Below are positions 15,362-24,312 of a stretch of DNA of 64,000 nt, one piece after another. How positions within the stretch are numbered: position 1 is the first letter of the stretch; every line of letters begins with the position of its first letter. The notes beneath the pieces were generated by a model. The model was not told the origin of the DNA. It saw only the letters and a list, made by a program, of their open reading frames with translations, and ran no database searches. The DNA comes from an uncultured Prevotellaceae bacterium (GTDB lineage Bacteria; Bacteroidota; Bacteroidia; Bacteroidales; Bacteroidaceae). A program made the translations under genes and the position numbers. The stretch spans positions 124,001 to 188,000 of the forward strand of contig OMWC01000002.1 of assembly GCA_900314655.1 (NCBI GenBank), read 5' to 3'.

Positions 15362-15378
15362 CTCTCCCTTCGGGAGGG
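15362..15378 (-). terminator. Small hairpin after the amylase gene
   Basis: CTCTCCC pairs with GGGAGGG around a TTC loop, about 15-30 bp beyond the GH13 stop. No strong T run follows in the leftward direction, so termination is uncertain; it may also shape the leader of the downstream gene. Confidence 0.4.
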
Positions 15379-15392
15379 ATTGAGGGTGGGTC

Positions 15393-17045
15393 TCAGAACT
15401 TCAGCACCATTCCCCCCAGGGCCGGAACCGTAAGCGGGAAGTCCACGTCGGGCGTGAGTTCGAGGAAACGGTCTTCACCCGTGAGCAACTCGCGGGCAAG
15501 TAGGTCGCCCGTAGGCAAGCTGAGGAAATCCACGGCGTGCTTCGGAATGTTGACCATTGCCTTGGCCGCCTGATCACCGAAGTTGACCAGGATGAGGAGC
15601 GACTCTGAGCCTGCCTTGCGGAGGAATGCGTAGAGATGCTGACGATCGAAACAGGCACTCTGCGCATACATCAGGTCGTAGAACTGGCCTTCGCGGATGG
15701 CCCGCTCGCGCTGAGCGAGGTTCACGATCTGCCGATACTGCTGTTCCAGCTGCTTCTCGGCTGCCGTGAGCTTGCGGCGCTGATAGAATCCGCGGCGGAT
15801 GGTGTCAACCGACCAGTAGTCGAAGATGGTAGTGCGGCCGTCAACGCCGGAGAAGCCCTCCTTGTCCATGCCGCGCTCACCGAACTCCTGTCCGGCGTAG
15901 ATCATCAACGGATTCTGATGAAGCCAGGCGCTGACCATCATGCCGGGTATTCCGCGGCGGGCATCACCGGCAAAGAAGTCGCTGGCCAGTCGCTGCTCGT
16001 CGTGGTTCTCCAGGAAGTAGAGCATGTGAGGGCGGATATCGTCGGTAGCCTGCCATTCGTAGGTGATGGCAGCAGCAGGCCGACGGCCACAGATCACATC
16101 GCGCACACAATCGTACATGCCCACCTTGTCGTAGAGCAGGTCGAATCCGGCATGGAGATAGCAACGGTATTGCTGCGGATTATAGACCTCGCCGATAAAC
16201 TGAATCTCCGGATAGCGGAACTTCACCTTATCCGTGGCCCACGCCCAAAAGGCAGCGGGCACCATCTCGGCCATGTCGCAACGGAATGCATCCACGCCCT
16301 TCTTGGCCCAGAAGAGCAGGATGTCGGTCATCTTGTTCCAAGTGTCGGGTATGGGGTCGAAGTGTTCCGAACGTCCACCGGCATCGCAGTAGTCAATGCC
16401 GTAGTTGAGTTTCACGGTCTCGTACCAGTCGTTGGCCGAAGGACGGTTGGAGAAACGGTCGTTGCCCGTAGCCTTGGCGGGATTCTCCCTGTAGGTCTGC
16501 TCGGGACGGAACTCCGTCAGGTCGAGCGGTTGTCCCCAGCAATAGTAGAAGTTGTTCTGCGCTGAGAAGTGCCATCCCTGATTGTCGTCTTCGCCAAGGT
16601 CCTTCACGCTTTCGGGCTTTGCCACGCTGTAGTATTCGCGTGCCACATGATTGGGCACGAAATCCATCACCACCTTCAGGCCAGCCTTGTGGGTACGCTC
16701 GATGAGGGCCTCCCACTCTGCCATGCGGTTTTTGACCTTCGTGGCCAGGTCGGGATCAATGTCGTAGTAGTCGCAGATGGCGTAAGGTGAACCGGCGATG
16801 CCTTTCACCACATCGGGATGCTGTCGCGGAATGCCGTAACGGGAATAATTGGTGACGGAAGCATGACGGATGACGCCCGTGTACCACACGTGCGTCACCC
16901 CCATGTCCTTGATTCTTTTCAGAACCTTCGAGTCAATATCGTTCAGTTTTCCGCTACCGTTCTGCGAGAGTGTACCCCACTCTTTGCAGGTAGTGTTCTG
17001 GTTACCGAAAAGCCTGGTAAATATTTGATAGATTACCGTTTTCAT
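15393..17045 (-). CDS. GH13 alpha-amylase family glycosidase, cytoplasmic
   Basis: The 550-residue enzyme has a complete GH13 catalytic set: VDFVPNH near residue 128, the nucleophile region GVDAFRCDMAE near residue 255, the acid/base FIGEVYN near residue 288 and FLENHDEQR near residue 345. There is no signal peptide (MKTVIYQIFTRLFGNQ), so it should act on imported or stored alpha-glucans inside the cell. The C-terminal part is a beta-sandwich typical of the family. Its ATG shares one base with the fabD stop (TAATG), showing cotranscription with fabD although the functions are unrelated. Substrate specificity cannot be read from the sequence. Confidence 0.92.
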   Translation of the reverse strand: MKTVIYQIFTRLFGNQNTTCKEWGTLSQNGSGKLNDIDSKVLKRIKDMGVTHVWYTGVIRHASVTNYSRYGIPRQHPDVVKGIAGSPYAICDYYDIDPDLATKVKNRMAEWEALIERTHKAGLKVVMDFVPNHVAREYYSVAKPESVKDLGEDDNQGWHFSAQNNFYYCWGQPLDLTEFRPEQTYRENPAKATGNDRFSNRPSANDWYETVKLNYGIDYCDAGGRSEHFDPIPDTWNKMTDILLFWAKKGVDAFRCDMAEMVPAAFWAWATDKVKFRYPEIQFIGEVYNPQQYRCYLHAGFDLLYDKVGMYDCVRDVICGRRPAAAITYEWQATDDIRPHMLYFLENHDEQRLASDFFAGDARRGIPGMMVSAWLHQNPLMIYAGQEFGERGMDKEGFSGVDGRTTIFDYWSVDTIRRGFYQRRKLTAAEKQLEQQYRQIVNLAQRERAIREGQFYDLMYAQSACFDRQHLYAFLRKAGSESLLILVNFGDQAAKAMVNIPKHAVDFLSLPTGDLLARELLTGEDRFLELTPDVDFPLTVPALGGMVLKF

Positions 17046-17935
17046 TATTCGATGCCGTGGGCAGAAACTTCGCGGTTGATCTTTGCAATCATGCCCTGAA
17101 GAGCCTTACCGGGACCGCACTCAGTGAAGTCGTCGGCACCATCGGCAATCATATTCTCTACGCTCTGAGCCCAGCGGACGCTGCTCGTGAGCTGTGCAAT
17201 GAGGTTCTGCTTGATGTCGGCGGGATCGGTGTGAGGCTTGCCATCCACGTTCTGATAGACGGGACACTTGGGAGCTTTGATCTCAGTGGCCTCGATGGCT
17301 GCCTGAAGTTCATCCTTGGCGGGCTGCATCAGCGGAGAGTGGAATGCGCCACCCACCTTCAGCACCAGCGCACGCTTTGCACCGGCAGCCTTCAGGCGTT
17401 CGCAAGCTTCTTCGATAGCCTCGATGTTGCCGGAGATAACCAGCTGACCGGGGCAGTTATAGTTGGCAGGTACCACGACGCCCTTGCCCAGCTTGGAAAC
17501 CTCTTCGCAAACCTGCTCGATGGTCTCAAAGGGAAGTGCGATGATAGCGGCCATCGTGGAAGGAGCGGCTTCGCATGCCTTCTGCATGGCCATGGCACGT
17601 GCATAAACGAGTTTCAATCCATCCTCGAACGAGAGGGCTCCGGCAGCAACCAGCGCAGAGAACTCACCCAGCGAGTGACCGGCGGTCATGGCAGGCTGGA
17701 AGGCATCGCCCATGCAGAGGGCGCTGATGACGCTATGAAGGAAAACGGCAGGCTGCGTGACCTTAGTCTGCTTCAGCTCGTCGTCTGTTCCACTGAACAT
17801 GATATCGGTGATGCGATAACCGAGAATGTCGTTTGCCTTCTCAAAAAGTTCTTTTGCCAATGGGTTGTTGTCGTAGAGGTCTTTACCCATACCTACGAAC
17901 TGTGCTCCCTGTCCGGGAAATACAAATGCTTTCAT
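17045..17935 (-). CDS. fabD: Malonyl CoA-acyl carrier protein transacylase FabD
   Basis: FabD moves the malonyl group from CoA to ACP to supply fatty-acid elongation. The 296-residue protein has FPGQGAQFVGMG at the N terminus, the catalytic serine in GHSLGEFSALV (S88) and the catalytic histidine in GGAFHSPLM near residue 201. Length and motifs are standard. It begins a leftward two-gene unit with the GH13 amylase, overlapping it by one base. Confidence 0.96.
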   Translation of the reverse strand: MKAFVFPGQGAQFVGMGKDLYDNNPLAKELFEKANDILGYRITDIMFSGTDDELKQTKVTQPAVFLHSVISALCMGDAFQPAMTAGHSLGEFSALVAAGALSFEDGLKLVYARAMAMQKACEAAPSTMAAIIALPFETIEQVCEEVSKLGKGVVVPANYNCPGQLVISGNIEAIEEACERLKAAGAKRALVLKVGGAFHSPLMQPAKDELQAAIEATEIKAPKCPVYQNVDGKPHTDPADIKQNLIAQLTSSVRWAQSVENMIADGADDFTECGPGKALQGMIAKINREVSAHGIE

Positions 17936-17992
17936 TTTCTTCTTACCTTATTAATAATAATATAATGTATGGTACAATTGATGATTCTGATA

Positions 17993-18589
17993 CTAATCCA
18001 GCAACGTGGTGGAACGCACGCGCGAAAGGGTCTCGGGCGTCATCTGCAGATAGCTGGCAATGAAGACCAGCGGTGCACGGAGTGCAATCTGAGGCGACAG
18101 CTTGCACAAGCGGCGGTAGCGGTTCTCGGCACTCTCGAAGCGCACCAGGTCAGCGTGAACCTGAGAGAGGATCAGGCTCTCCTCCAGAATCTTACGGTAA
18201 AGAATCTGGATGTTCACGTTATGAAGGGCCACCTCCTCAAGCTTCTTCTTGGGAAGCTCGTAGATGATGGCAGGTTCGAGAGCCTCAATCTGCAGATTGG
18301 AGGGTTTCTCCTTGAAGAGGCTTTCGATGCTCATCATGATGGACCCCTCAACGGCAAGATACTCCGTCACTTCCTTGTTGTTCTTATAATAAAACTCGCG
18401 AACGAGTCCCTTCTCTATGTAGTAGATGCTCTGACTTACTTCGCCCTCCGTGAGAATCATTTCTCCCTTTGCGTATTTACGGGCTATCAGGACGCTCTCA
18501 AGGATGTCCAGTTCGTCGTGCGACATCGTGCTGTACTTACGGGCGAGTTCTCTGGCGACATCTCGCGTTGTAGTCTGCAATTCTTTCAT
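17993..18589 (-). CDS. Crp/Fnr-family transcriptional regulator
   Basis: This 198-residue protein has an N-terminal cyclic-nucleotide-binding-like domain (GEMILTEGEVSQSIYYIEKGLVREFYY, about residues 42-68) and a C-terminal winged-helix domain (LVFIASYLQMTPETLSRVR, about residues 173-191). The arginine and serine pattern that binds cAMP in E. coli Crp is not obvious, as in most Bacteroidetes members, so the ligand is unknown. It lies between fabD and lepA on the same strand, separated from each by more than 30 bp. Confidence 0.88.
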   Translation of the reverse strand: MKELQTTTRDVARELARKYSTMSHDELDILESVLIARKYAKGEMILTEGEVSQSIYYIEKGLVREFYYKNNKEVTEYLAVEGSIMMSIESLFKEKPSNLQIEALEPAIIYELPKKKLEEVALHNVNIQILYRKILEESLILSQVHADLVRFESAENRYRRLCKLSPQIALRAPLVFIASYLQMTPETLSRVRSTTLLD

Positions 18590-18621
18590 TGTTTCGGATA
18601 ATTAGTTGTAGTTGATTTTAT

Positions 18622-20403
18622 TTAATCAAGCTTCAGGACTGCGAGGAATGCCTTCTGGGGCACTTCTACGTTGCCTATCTGCTTCATGCGTTTCTTGCCT
18701 CGCTTCTGCTTCTCCAACAGCTTGCGCTTACGGCTCACGTCGCCACCGTAGCATTTAGCCGTAACGTCCTTGCGCACCTGCTTGACGGTCTCGCGCGCGA
18801 TAATCTTGGCGCCGATGGCTGCCTGAATGGCTATATCGAACTGCTGGCGAGGTATGAGTTCCTTCAGTTTCTCGCACATGCGGCGACCGAAGGTGACGGC
18901 ATTGTCTTGATGGGTCAGCGTGCTCAGGGCGTCAACAGGTTCGCCATTGAGCAGGATATCGAGTTTGATGAGTTTGGAAGGACGGAAGCTATCCACATGA
19001 TAATCGAAAGAAGCGTAGCCCTTCGAAATGCTCTTCAGTTTGTCGTAGAAGTCTATCACGATTTCGCCAAGCGGAATCATGAAGTGGAGTTCCACGCGGT
19101 TTCCCGATACGTATTCCTGCTTGATGAGTTCTCCGCGCTTGTCGAGACAGAGTTTCATAATCGGTCCGATGTAAGTGGCATCGGTGATGATGGATGCACG
19201 GATATATGGCTCCTCGATATGGTCGATCATCGTCTGGTCGGGAAGTCCCGATGGATTGTGCACTTCCTTGGAGCCGCCCTGCTTGTCATAGACCATATAG
19301 CTCACGTTAGGCACGGTGGTGATGACATCCATGTCGAACTCACGGTCAAGTCGCTCCTGCACGATTTCCATGTGGAGCAAGCCCAAGAAACCGCAACGGA
19401 AACCGAATCCGAGTGCCACGGATGACTCTGGCTGGAACGTAAGCGATGCATCGTTGAGCTGGAGTTTCTCAAGGGAAGCGCGCAGATTCTCATAGTCCGT
19501 AGGGTCGATGGGATAGACACCGGCAAACACCATCGGCTTCACTTCCTGGAAGCCTTCGATGGCTTTCTCGCAAGGACGCTGGATGTGGGTAATGGTATCA
19601 CCCACCTTCACTTCCTTGGCATCCTTGATACCGCTGATGATATAGCCCACCTCTCCCGTGGAGAGTTCATTCCTGGGCACCATGTCCATCTTCAGCACGC
19701 CAACCTCGTCGGCATCGTATTCCATGCCGGTATTGAAGAACTTCACCTTGTCGCCCTTCCGGATGCTGCCATTGAGAATCTTGAAGTAGGCGATGATACC
19801 ACGGAAGGAATTGAAGACAGAGTCGAAAATCAATGCTTGGAGGGGTGCATCCTTGTCACCGACGGGATGCGGCACGCGCTCCACCACGGCATTCAGGATA
19901 TCTTCCACACCTTCACCCGTTTTGCCACTGGCACGGATGATATCGCTGCGATCGCAGCCGATGAGTTCCACAATCTCGTCCTCAACCTCGTCGGGCATGG
20001 CCGAAGGCATATCTATTTTGTTGATGACTGGAATAATCTCCAGATCGTGGTCGATGGCCATGTAGAGATTGGAAATGGTCTGGGCCTGCACGCCCTGCGT
20101 GGCATCCACCACAAGCAGCGCTCCTTCACAAGCAGCGATGGAGCGTGACACCTCGTAGGAGAAGTCAACGTGTCCCGGAGTGTCAATGAGATTCAGAAGG
20201 TATTTCTCGCCCTTATACGTGTATTCCATCTGGATGGCGTGGCTCTTGATGGTAATACCACGCTCTTTCTCCAAGTCCATATCGTCGAGCATCTGCCCTT
20301 CCGTGATCTGGATGGTCTTTGTGAACTCCAGCAGACGGTCGGCAAGTGTTGACTTACCATGGTCAATATGGGCGATAATACAGAAGTTTCTTATATGTTG
20401 CAT
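18622..20403 (-). CDS. lepA: Elongation factor 4 (LepA)
   Basis: LepA is a ribosome-associated translational GTPase. The 593-residue protein starts [26 protein letters not shown], with P-loop AHIDHGKS, switch [24 protein letters not shown] and NKIDMP, and it ends in the LepA-specific C-terminal domain ([26 protein letters not shown]). The frame is open 19 codons further upstream. The shorter start is preferred because the LepA consensus begins there and the promoter box at 20428-20435 would place the transcript start after the longer candidate. Confidence 0.97.
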   Translation of the reverse strand: MQHIRNFCIIAHIDHGKSTLADRLLEFTKTIQITEGQMLDDMDLEKERGITIKSHAIQMEYTYKGEKYLLNLIDTPGHVDFSYEVSRSIAACEGALLVVDATQGVQAQTISNLYMAIDHDLEIIPVINKIDMPSAMPDEVEDEIVELIGCDRSDIIRASGKTGEGVEDILNAVVERVPHPVGDKDAPLQALIFDSVFNSFRGIIAYFKILNGSIRKGDKVKFFNTGMEYDADEVGVLKMDMVPRNELSTGEVGYIISGIKDAKEVKVGDTITHIQRPCEKAIEGFQEVKPMVFAGVYPIDPTDYENLRASLEKLQLNDASLTFQPESSVALGFGFRCGFLGLLHMEIVQERLDREFDMDVITTVPNVSYMVYDKQGGSKEVHNPSGLPDQTMIDHIEEPYIRASIITDATYIGPIMKLCLDKRGELIKQEYVSGNRVELHFMIPLGEIVIDFYDKLKSISKGYASFDYHVDSFRPSKLIKLDILLNGEPVDALSTLTHQDNAVTFGRRMCEKLKELIPRQQFDIAIQAAIGAKIIARETVKQVRKDVTAKCYGGDVSRKRKLLEKQKRGKKRMKQIGNVEVPQKAFLAVLKLD

Positions 20404-20427
20404 GCAATCTTTTTCTCTTTTAATTTG

Positions 20428-20435
20428 CAAAAATA
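20428..20435 (-). promoter_or_regulatory. -7 box (TATTTTTG) of lepA
   Basis: The minus-strand TATTTTTG matches TAnnTTTG, 24 nt before the chosen lepA ATG. It supports that start over the upstream in-frame ATG at 20460. Confidence 0.65.
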
Positions 20436-20497
20436 CGAATTTTCTCCCTTTTTCCAACATTTCTTTCCGTATTTTTTGCTATTAGACAGTTTTTTTC

Positions 20498-20505
20498 TAA
20501 TTTTG
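20498..20505 (+). promoter_or_regulatory. -7 box (TAATTTTG) of the 20513 lipoprotein gene, 7 nt from ATG
   Basis: TAATTTTG ends at 20505 and the ATG begins at 20513, so the transcript should have essentially no 5' leader. Confidence 0.6.
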
Positions 20506-20512
20506 CAACATT

Positions 20513-20902
20513 ATGAAGAAGTTTTTATTACTTATGACAGTGGTTATGGGGCTCACTGCCTGCCATGAGAACCTCGGCGAGCGGGCTGCCCGTGAGGCTC
20601 AGGATTTCACCAAGAAATCATGTCCCATGGAGATATCTGAAGGCATTATCATCGACAGCATGACCTTCGATGCTGCCACGGAAACAGTATGCTATCATTA
20701 CACACTTTCGGGAATACTCGACACCACGCTGACGGAAGAAATAAAAGAGCAGACGAAGGAAAAGATGCTCGACGGCGTGCGCAATACGCCCACGCTGAAA
20801 GTGTATAAAGATGCCGGTTTCGGTTTCCATTACATCTTCCGTTCGCATAAGGACAAAAAGAAAGTCCTCCTTGATTATCATTTCACCAAGAAGGACTATT
20901 AA
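20513..20902 (+). CDS. Hypothetical lipoprotein
   Basis: I do not recognise this family. The 129-residue protein has a lipoprotein signal (MKKFLLLMTVVMGLTAC, lipobox LTAC with the cysteine at residue 17). The body resembles small periplasmic domains with SCPMEISEGIIIDSMTFDAATETVCYHYTLSG, then a charged helix (EEIKEQTKEKMLDG) and a C-terminal KKVLLDYHFTKKDY. It is divergent from lepA and convergent with yebC, so it is monocistronic. The promoter box lies only 7 nt from the start codon. Confidence 0.8.
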   Translation: MKKFLLLMTVVMGLTACHENLGERAAREAQDFTKKSCPMEISEGIIIDSMTFDAATETVCYHYTLSGILDTTLTEEIKEQTKEKMLDGVRNTPTLKVYKDAGFGFHYIFRSHKDKKKVLLDYHFTKKDY

Positions 20903-20923
20903 TTCTTTTTCTACACGCTGGAT

Positions 20924-21652
20924 TTAAACCTCGGGCTTCATGTTCGTATAGACTGTCTGTACGTCATCGAAGTCCTCCAGCTTCTCAACCATCTTGTCGA
21001 TGGTCTCGCGCTGCTCAGGCGTGACATCCTTGAGGTCGTTGGGAATACGGGTGAACTCGGCACCGGTCACCTCGAAGCCATTCTCCTCCAGATGTTTCTG
21101 GATGGCGCTGAACGATGAAGGATCACCGTAGATGGTGATGCTGTCTTCCTCTTCATCCTCATCGAACTCATCCTCCACTCCATAGTCGATCAGGTCGAGA
21201 ATCAGCTCGTCCATGTCGAGGCCTTCCTTCTTCTTGAAGGTAAACACGCTCTTGTGGTCGAAAAGGAACGAGAGTGAGCCCTGTGTGCCCAGGTTTCCGT
21301 TGAACTTGTTGAACACCGAACGCACATCGCCCACCGTGCGGGTGGTGTTGTCGGTCAGGGTTTCCACGAACACGGCCACTCCGTGAGGGCCATATCCCTC
21401 GTAGGTCACCTCCTTGTAGTCGCTCTGGTCCTTGCCCATGGCGTTCTTGATGGCACGCTCGATGTTGTCCTTCGGCATGTTCTCACGCTTGGCATTGGCA
21501 ATACAGGCACGGAGTGCAGGGTTCATGTCGGGCTCCGGACCGCCAGCCTTCACGGCAATGGCAATCTGCTTACCGATCTTAGTAAATGTCTTGGCCATGT
21601 GGCCCCATCGCTTCAGCTTGGCAGCCTTACGATATTCAAATGCTCTTCCCAT
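20924..21652 (-). CDS. YebC/PmpR-family protein
   Basis: The 242-residue protein starts MGRAFEYRKAAKLKRWGHMAKTFTKIG and contains GGPEPDMNPALRACIANAKRENMPKDNIERAIKNA, EGYGPHGVAVFVETLTDNTTRT and FNKFNGNLGTQGSLSFLFDHK, all hallmarks of the YebC family. Members act as DNA-binding regulators or, according to more recent work, relieve ribosome stalling at proline-rich stretches; which applies here cannot be told from sequence. It follows pheT on the same strand with a 39-bp gap. Confidence 0.95.
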   Translation of the reverse strand: MGRAFEYRKAAKLKRWGHMAKTFTKIGKQIAIAVKAGGPEPDMNPALRACIANAKRENMPKDNIERAIKNAMGKDQSDYKEVTYEGYGPHGVAVFVETLTDNTTRTVGDVRSVFNKFNGNLGTQGSLSFLFDHKSVFTFKKKEGLDMDELILDLIDYGVEDEFDEDEEEDSITIYGDPSSFSAIQKHLEENGFEVTGAEFTRIPNDLKDVTPEQRETIDKMVEKLEDFDDVQTVYTNMKPEV

Positions 21653-21691
21653 TGGATTTCTTTATTATTATTGTTATAACTTTATTGTCAA

Positions 21692-24154
21692 TTATCGCAG
21701 TTCGGCATTGAGCTGCTTCTTCAGATTCTGGATAATCTTCTGCATCACGGCATCGATGGCCTTGTCGTTGAGCGTCTTCTGCTCGTCCTGAAGGATGAAG
21801 TTCACGGCATAGCTCTTCTTGCCGTCGGGCAGGTTCTTGCCTTCATAGACGTCGAAGAGTTCCACCTTCTTCAGCAACTTGCGCTCGGCATTGTAGGCAA
21901 TCTGCTCAACGCGTGCAAACTCTACGTCCTTGTCGAGCAGCAGGGCCAAGTCGCGGCTCACGGCGGGATACTTGGAAATTTCCTTGAAACCTACCTTCTG
22001 CTTGCGCACGGCCTTGGTCAGCTGGTTCCAATAGAGGTCGGCAAAATACACTTCGTTGTCGATGCCAAACTTCTTCTGCAGGTTGCGGGCCACGACACCC
22101 ATCTCAACGAGCACCTTTCCGCCGCGGTTCTCCACGGTGATGCCCTTCGAGAAGATGTTGTTGTCGCTGTCCTTGAAAACTACGGAGCCTAAGGGCAGAC
22201 CGATGCGGTTGAGGATATTGAGGACGTAGGCCTTCAGCTCATAGAAAGAGCTCTGCTCGTCGGGATGAGCCCACGAACCTTCCACGCGCTTGCCCGTCAC
22301 CCAGAGTCCGAGGTGCGACTCTTCGGCGTATGCCTTCATCGGATTCTCGGCATCAGCTTTCTCGTTGAAGTGCTGATAGGTGTTGCCGAATTCGAAGAAC
22401 TTCAGGTTGGGGTTCTTGCGGTTGGCATTGTAGGCAATGCTCTCCAGACCACCGAAGAGAATAGACTGGCGCATCACATTGAGGTCGCTCGAAAGCGGGT
22501 TCACGATGCTGACCAGGCGTTCTGCGGGATAGCAGTTCAGGTCTTCGTAATAGGCAGCCTTCGTCAGGGAGTTGTTCAGAATCTCGTTGAAACCGGCACC
22601 CACGAGCTGCTCGCCCACCAGGTTCTCCAGCTTATGCTTCTGGTCTTCGTCGCCCTTGATGACGAGCGATGACTTCAGCTGTTCGGGCATTTCCACATTA
22701 TTATAGCCATACACGCGAAGGATGTCTTCCACAACGTCGCACGGACGTTGCACGTCCACACGATAGGCAGGCACTTCGAGCTGCAAGCCCTCGGCATCCT
22801 CCGACTTGATGACCATTTCGAGCGACGAAACGATGCTCTTGATGGTGTCGTGAGGAATCTCCTTACCGATCAGCTGGTGCACGTAATCGTACTTCAAATC
22901 CACGTTGAAGTTGGGCAGCGGCTCGGGATAGACATCCTTGATTTCCATCGAAACCTTTCCGCCAGCCAATTCCTTGCAGAGTAAGGCAGCCTGCTTCAGG
23001 GCGTAGATAGTGCCGTTGGGATCAATACCGCGCTCAAAGCGGAACGAGGCATCCGTGGATAGTCCATGACGACGGGCACTCTTACGAATCCATGTGGGAT
23101 GGAAATAGGCTGACTCCAGGACCACGTTGCGCGTGGTCTCGTAGGTGCCACTACCCTTTCCGCCGAATACACCGGCAATACACATCGGCTCCTCGGCATT
23201 GCAGATAGCCAGGTCGCGGTCAGAGAGCTTATGCTCTTCGCCGTCGAGCGTGACGAAAGGCGTACCCTCGGGCATGGTCTTCACCACAATCTTATGACCC
23301 GTCACCATGTCTGCATCGAAGCAATGCAGGGGTTGTCCGTAGGCCATCATCACATAGTTGGTGATATCCACGATATTGTTGATAGGACGGAGTCCGATGG
23401 CGTTCAGCTTGTTCTTCAGCCATTCGGGCGATTCCTTTACCTCACAGTCAGTTACGCTCACGCAGGCATAGCGCTTGCAAGCCTCCGTGTTCTCAATCAC
23501 GACGTCAATGGGGAGGTCGTGGTTGTCAACGGCAAAGGCCTCGTCGGAAGGACGGTGAAGACTGGTCTTGTAGCCATTCTGCACCAGCCAGGCATAGAGG
23601 TCGCGGGCCACGCCCCAATGCGAAAGCGCATCGGCACGGTTGGCGGTGATGTCAACCTCAATGAGCCAGTCGCTCTCCAGGTTGTAGTATTCGGCGGCAG
23701 GCTGTCCTACGGGAGCATCTTCGGGGAGCACGATGATACCGTCGTGAGAGGTTCCCACGCCGATTTCGTCCTCTGCACAAATCATGCCGAGGCTCTCCAC
23801 GCCGCGAAGCTTTGATTTCTTAATCTGGAATTCCTTGTCGCCATCATAGAGCACACAGCCCAGATCGGCCACAATCACCTTCTGGCCGGCTGCCACGTTA
23901 GGCGCTCCGCAGACAATCTGCTGGGGTTCGCCCTTGCCGAGATCTACGGTCGTCACGTGGAGATGGTCGCTATTGGGGTGCATCTCGCATGTGAGCACCT
24001 TGCCCACATAGAGACCTTTCAGTCCGCCACGAATGCTTTGTACTTCTTCGAGTGCATCAACTTCGAGTCCCTCTGAGGTCAGCGCATCGCACACTTCCTG
24101 TGGGGTGAGGTCGAAATCAACATACTCTTTCAACCACTTATATGAAATATTCAT
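21692..24154 (-). CDS. pheT: Phenylalanyl-tRNA synthetase beta subunit
   Basis: PheT forms the alpha2-beta2 phenylalanyl-tRNA synthetase with PheS, which is not in this window. The 820-residue protein has the full order: N-terminal MNISYKWLKEYVDFDLTPQE, an EMAP-type tRNA-binding domain (VGKVLTCEMHPNSDHLHVTTVDLG, about residue 50), the B3/B4 editing region (NNIVDITNYVMMAYGQPLHCFDAD, about residue 235), B5, the catalytic-like core, and a C-terminal anticodon-binding FDX domain (FKEISKYPAVSRDLALLLD onward). No truncation is visible. Confidence 0.98.
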   Translation of the reverse strand: MNISYKWLKEYVDFDLTPQEVCDALTSEGLEVDALEEVQSIRGGLKGLYVGKVLTCEMHPNSDHLHVTTVDLGKGEPQQIVCGAPNVAAGQKVIVADLGCVLYDGDKEFQIKKSKLRGVESLGMICAEDEIGVGTSHDGIIVLPEDAPVGQPAAEYYNLESDWLIEVDITANRADALSHWGVARDLYAWLVQNGYKTSLHRPSDEAFAVDNHDLPIDVVIENTEACKRYACVSVTDCEVKESPEWLKNKLNAIGLRPINNIVDITNYVMMAYGQPLHCFDADMVTGHKIVVKTMPEGTPFVTLDGEEHKLSDRDLAICNAEEPMCIAGVFGGKGSGTYETTRNVVLESAYFHPTWIRKSARRHGLSTDASFRFERGIDPNGTIYALKQAALLCKELAGGKVSMEIKDVYPEPLPNFNVDLKYDYVHQLIGKEIPHDTIKSIVSSLEMVIKSEDAEGLQLEVPAYRVDVQRPCDVVEDILRVYGYNNVEMPEQLKSSLVIKGDEDQKHKLENLVGEQLVGAGFNEILNNSLTKAAYYEDLNCYPAERLVSIVNPLSSDLNVMRQSILFGGLESIAYNANRKNPNLKFFEFGNTYQHFNEKADAENPMKAYAEESHLGLWVTGKRVEGSWAHPDEQSSFYELKAYVLNILNRIGLPLGSVVFKDSDNNIFSKGITVENRGGKVLVEMGVVARNLQKKFGIDNEVYFADLYWNQLTKAVRKQKVGFKEISKYPAVSRDLALLLDKDVEFARVEQIAYNAERKLLKKVELFDVYEGKNLPDGKKSYAVNFILQDEQKTLNDKAIDAVMQKIIQNLKKQLNAELR

Positions 24155-24192
24155 TGCAATGTATAATTAAAAAATGTCTGTTTAAACGGCTG

Positions 24193-24200
24193 CAAAGTTA
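24193..24200 (-). promoter_or_regulatory. -7 box (TAACTTTG) of pheT
   Basis: The minus-strand TAACTTTG fits TAnnTTTG, with a leader of roughly 35 nt before the pheT ATG. Confidence 0.6.
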
Positions 24201-24312
24201 CGAAAAAAAATCCGTCCGCGTGCAAGAATCTATGAAATATTCGTTGTATAACCTCAGTTTTATACCCCTACAGTATGCAATACGACGGGTTTTTCTGCGT
24301 TATTAAGAGGAT

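Noticed and set aside
20404..20460. Longer lepA start at the upstream ATG
   Set aside because: The promoter box lies within the extension and LepA proteins begin at the downstream Met.
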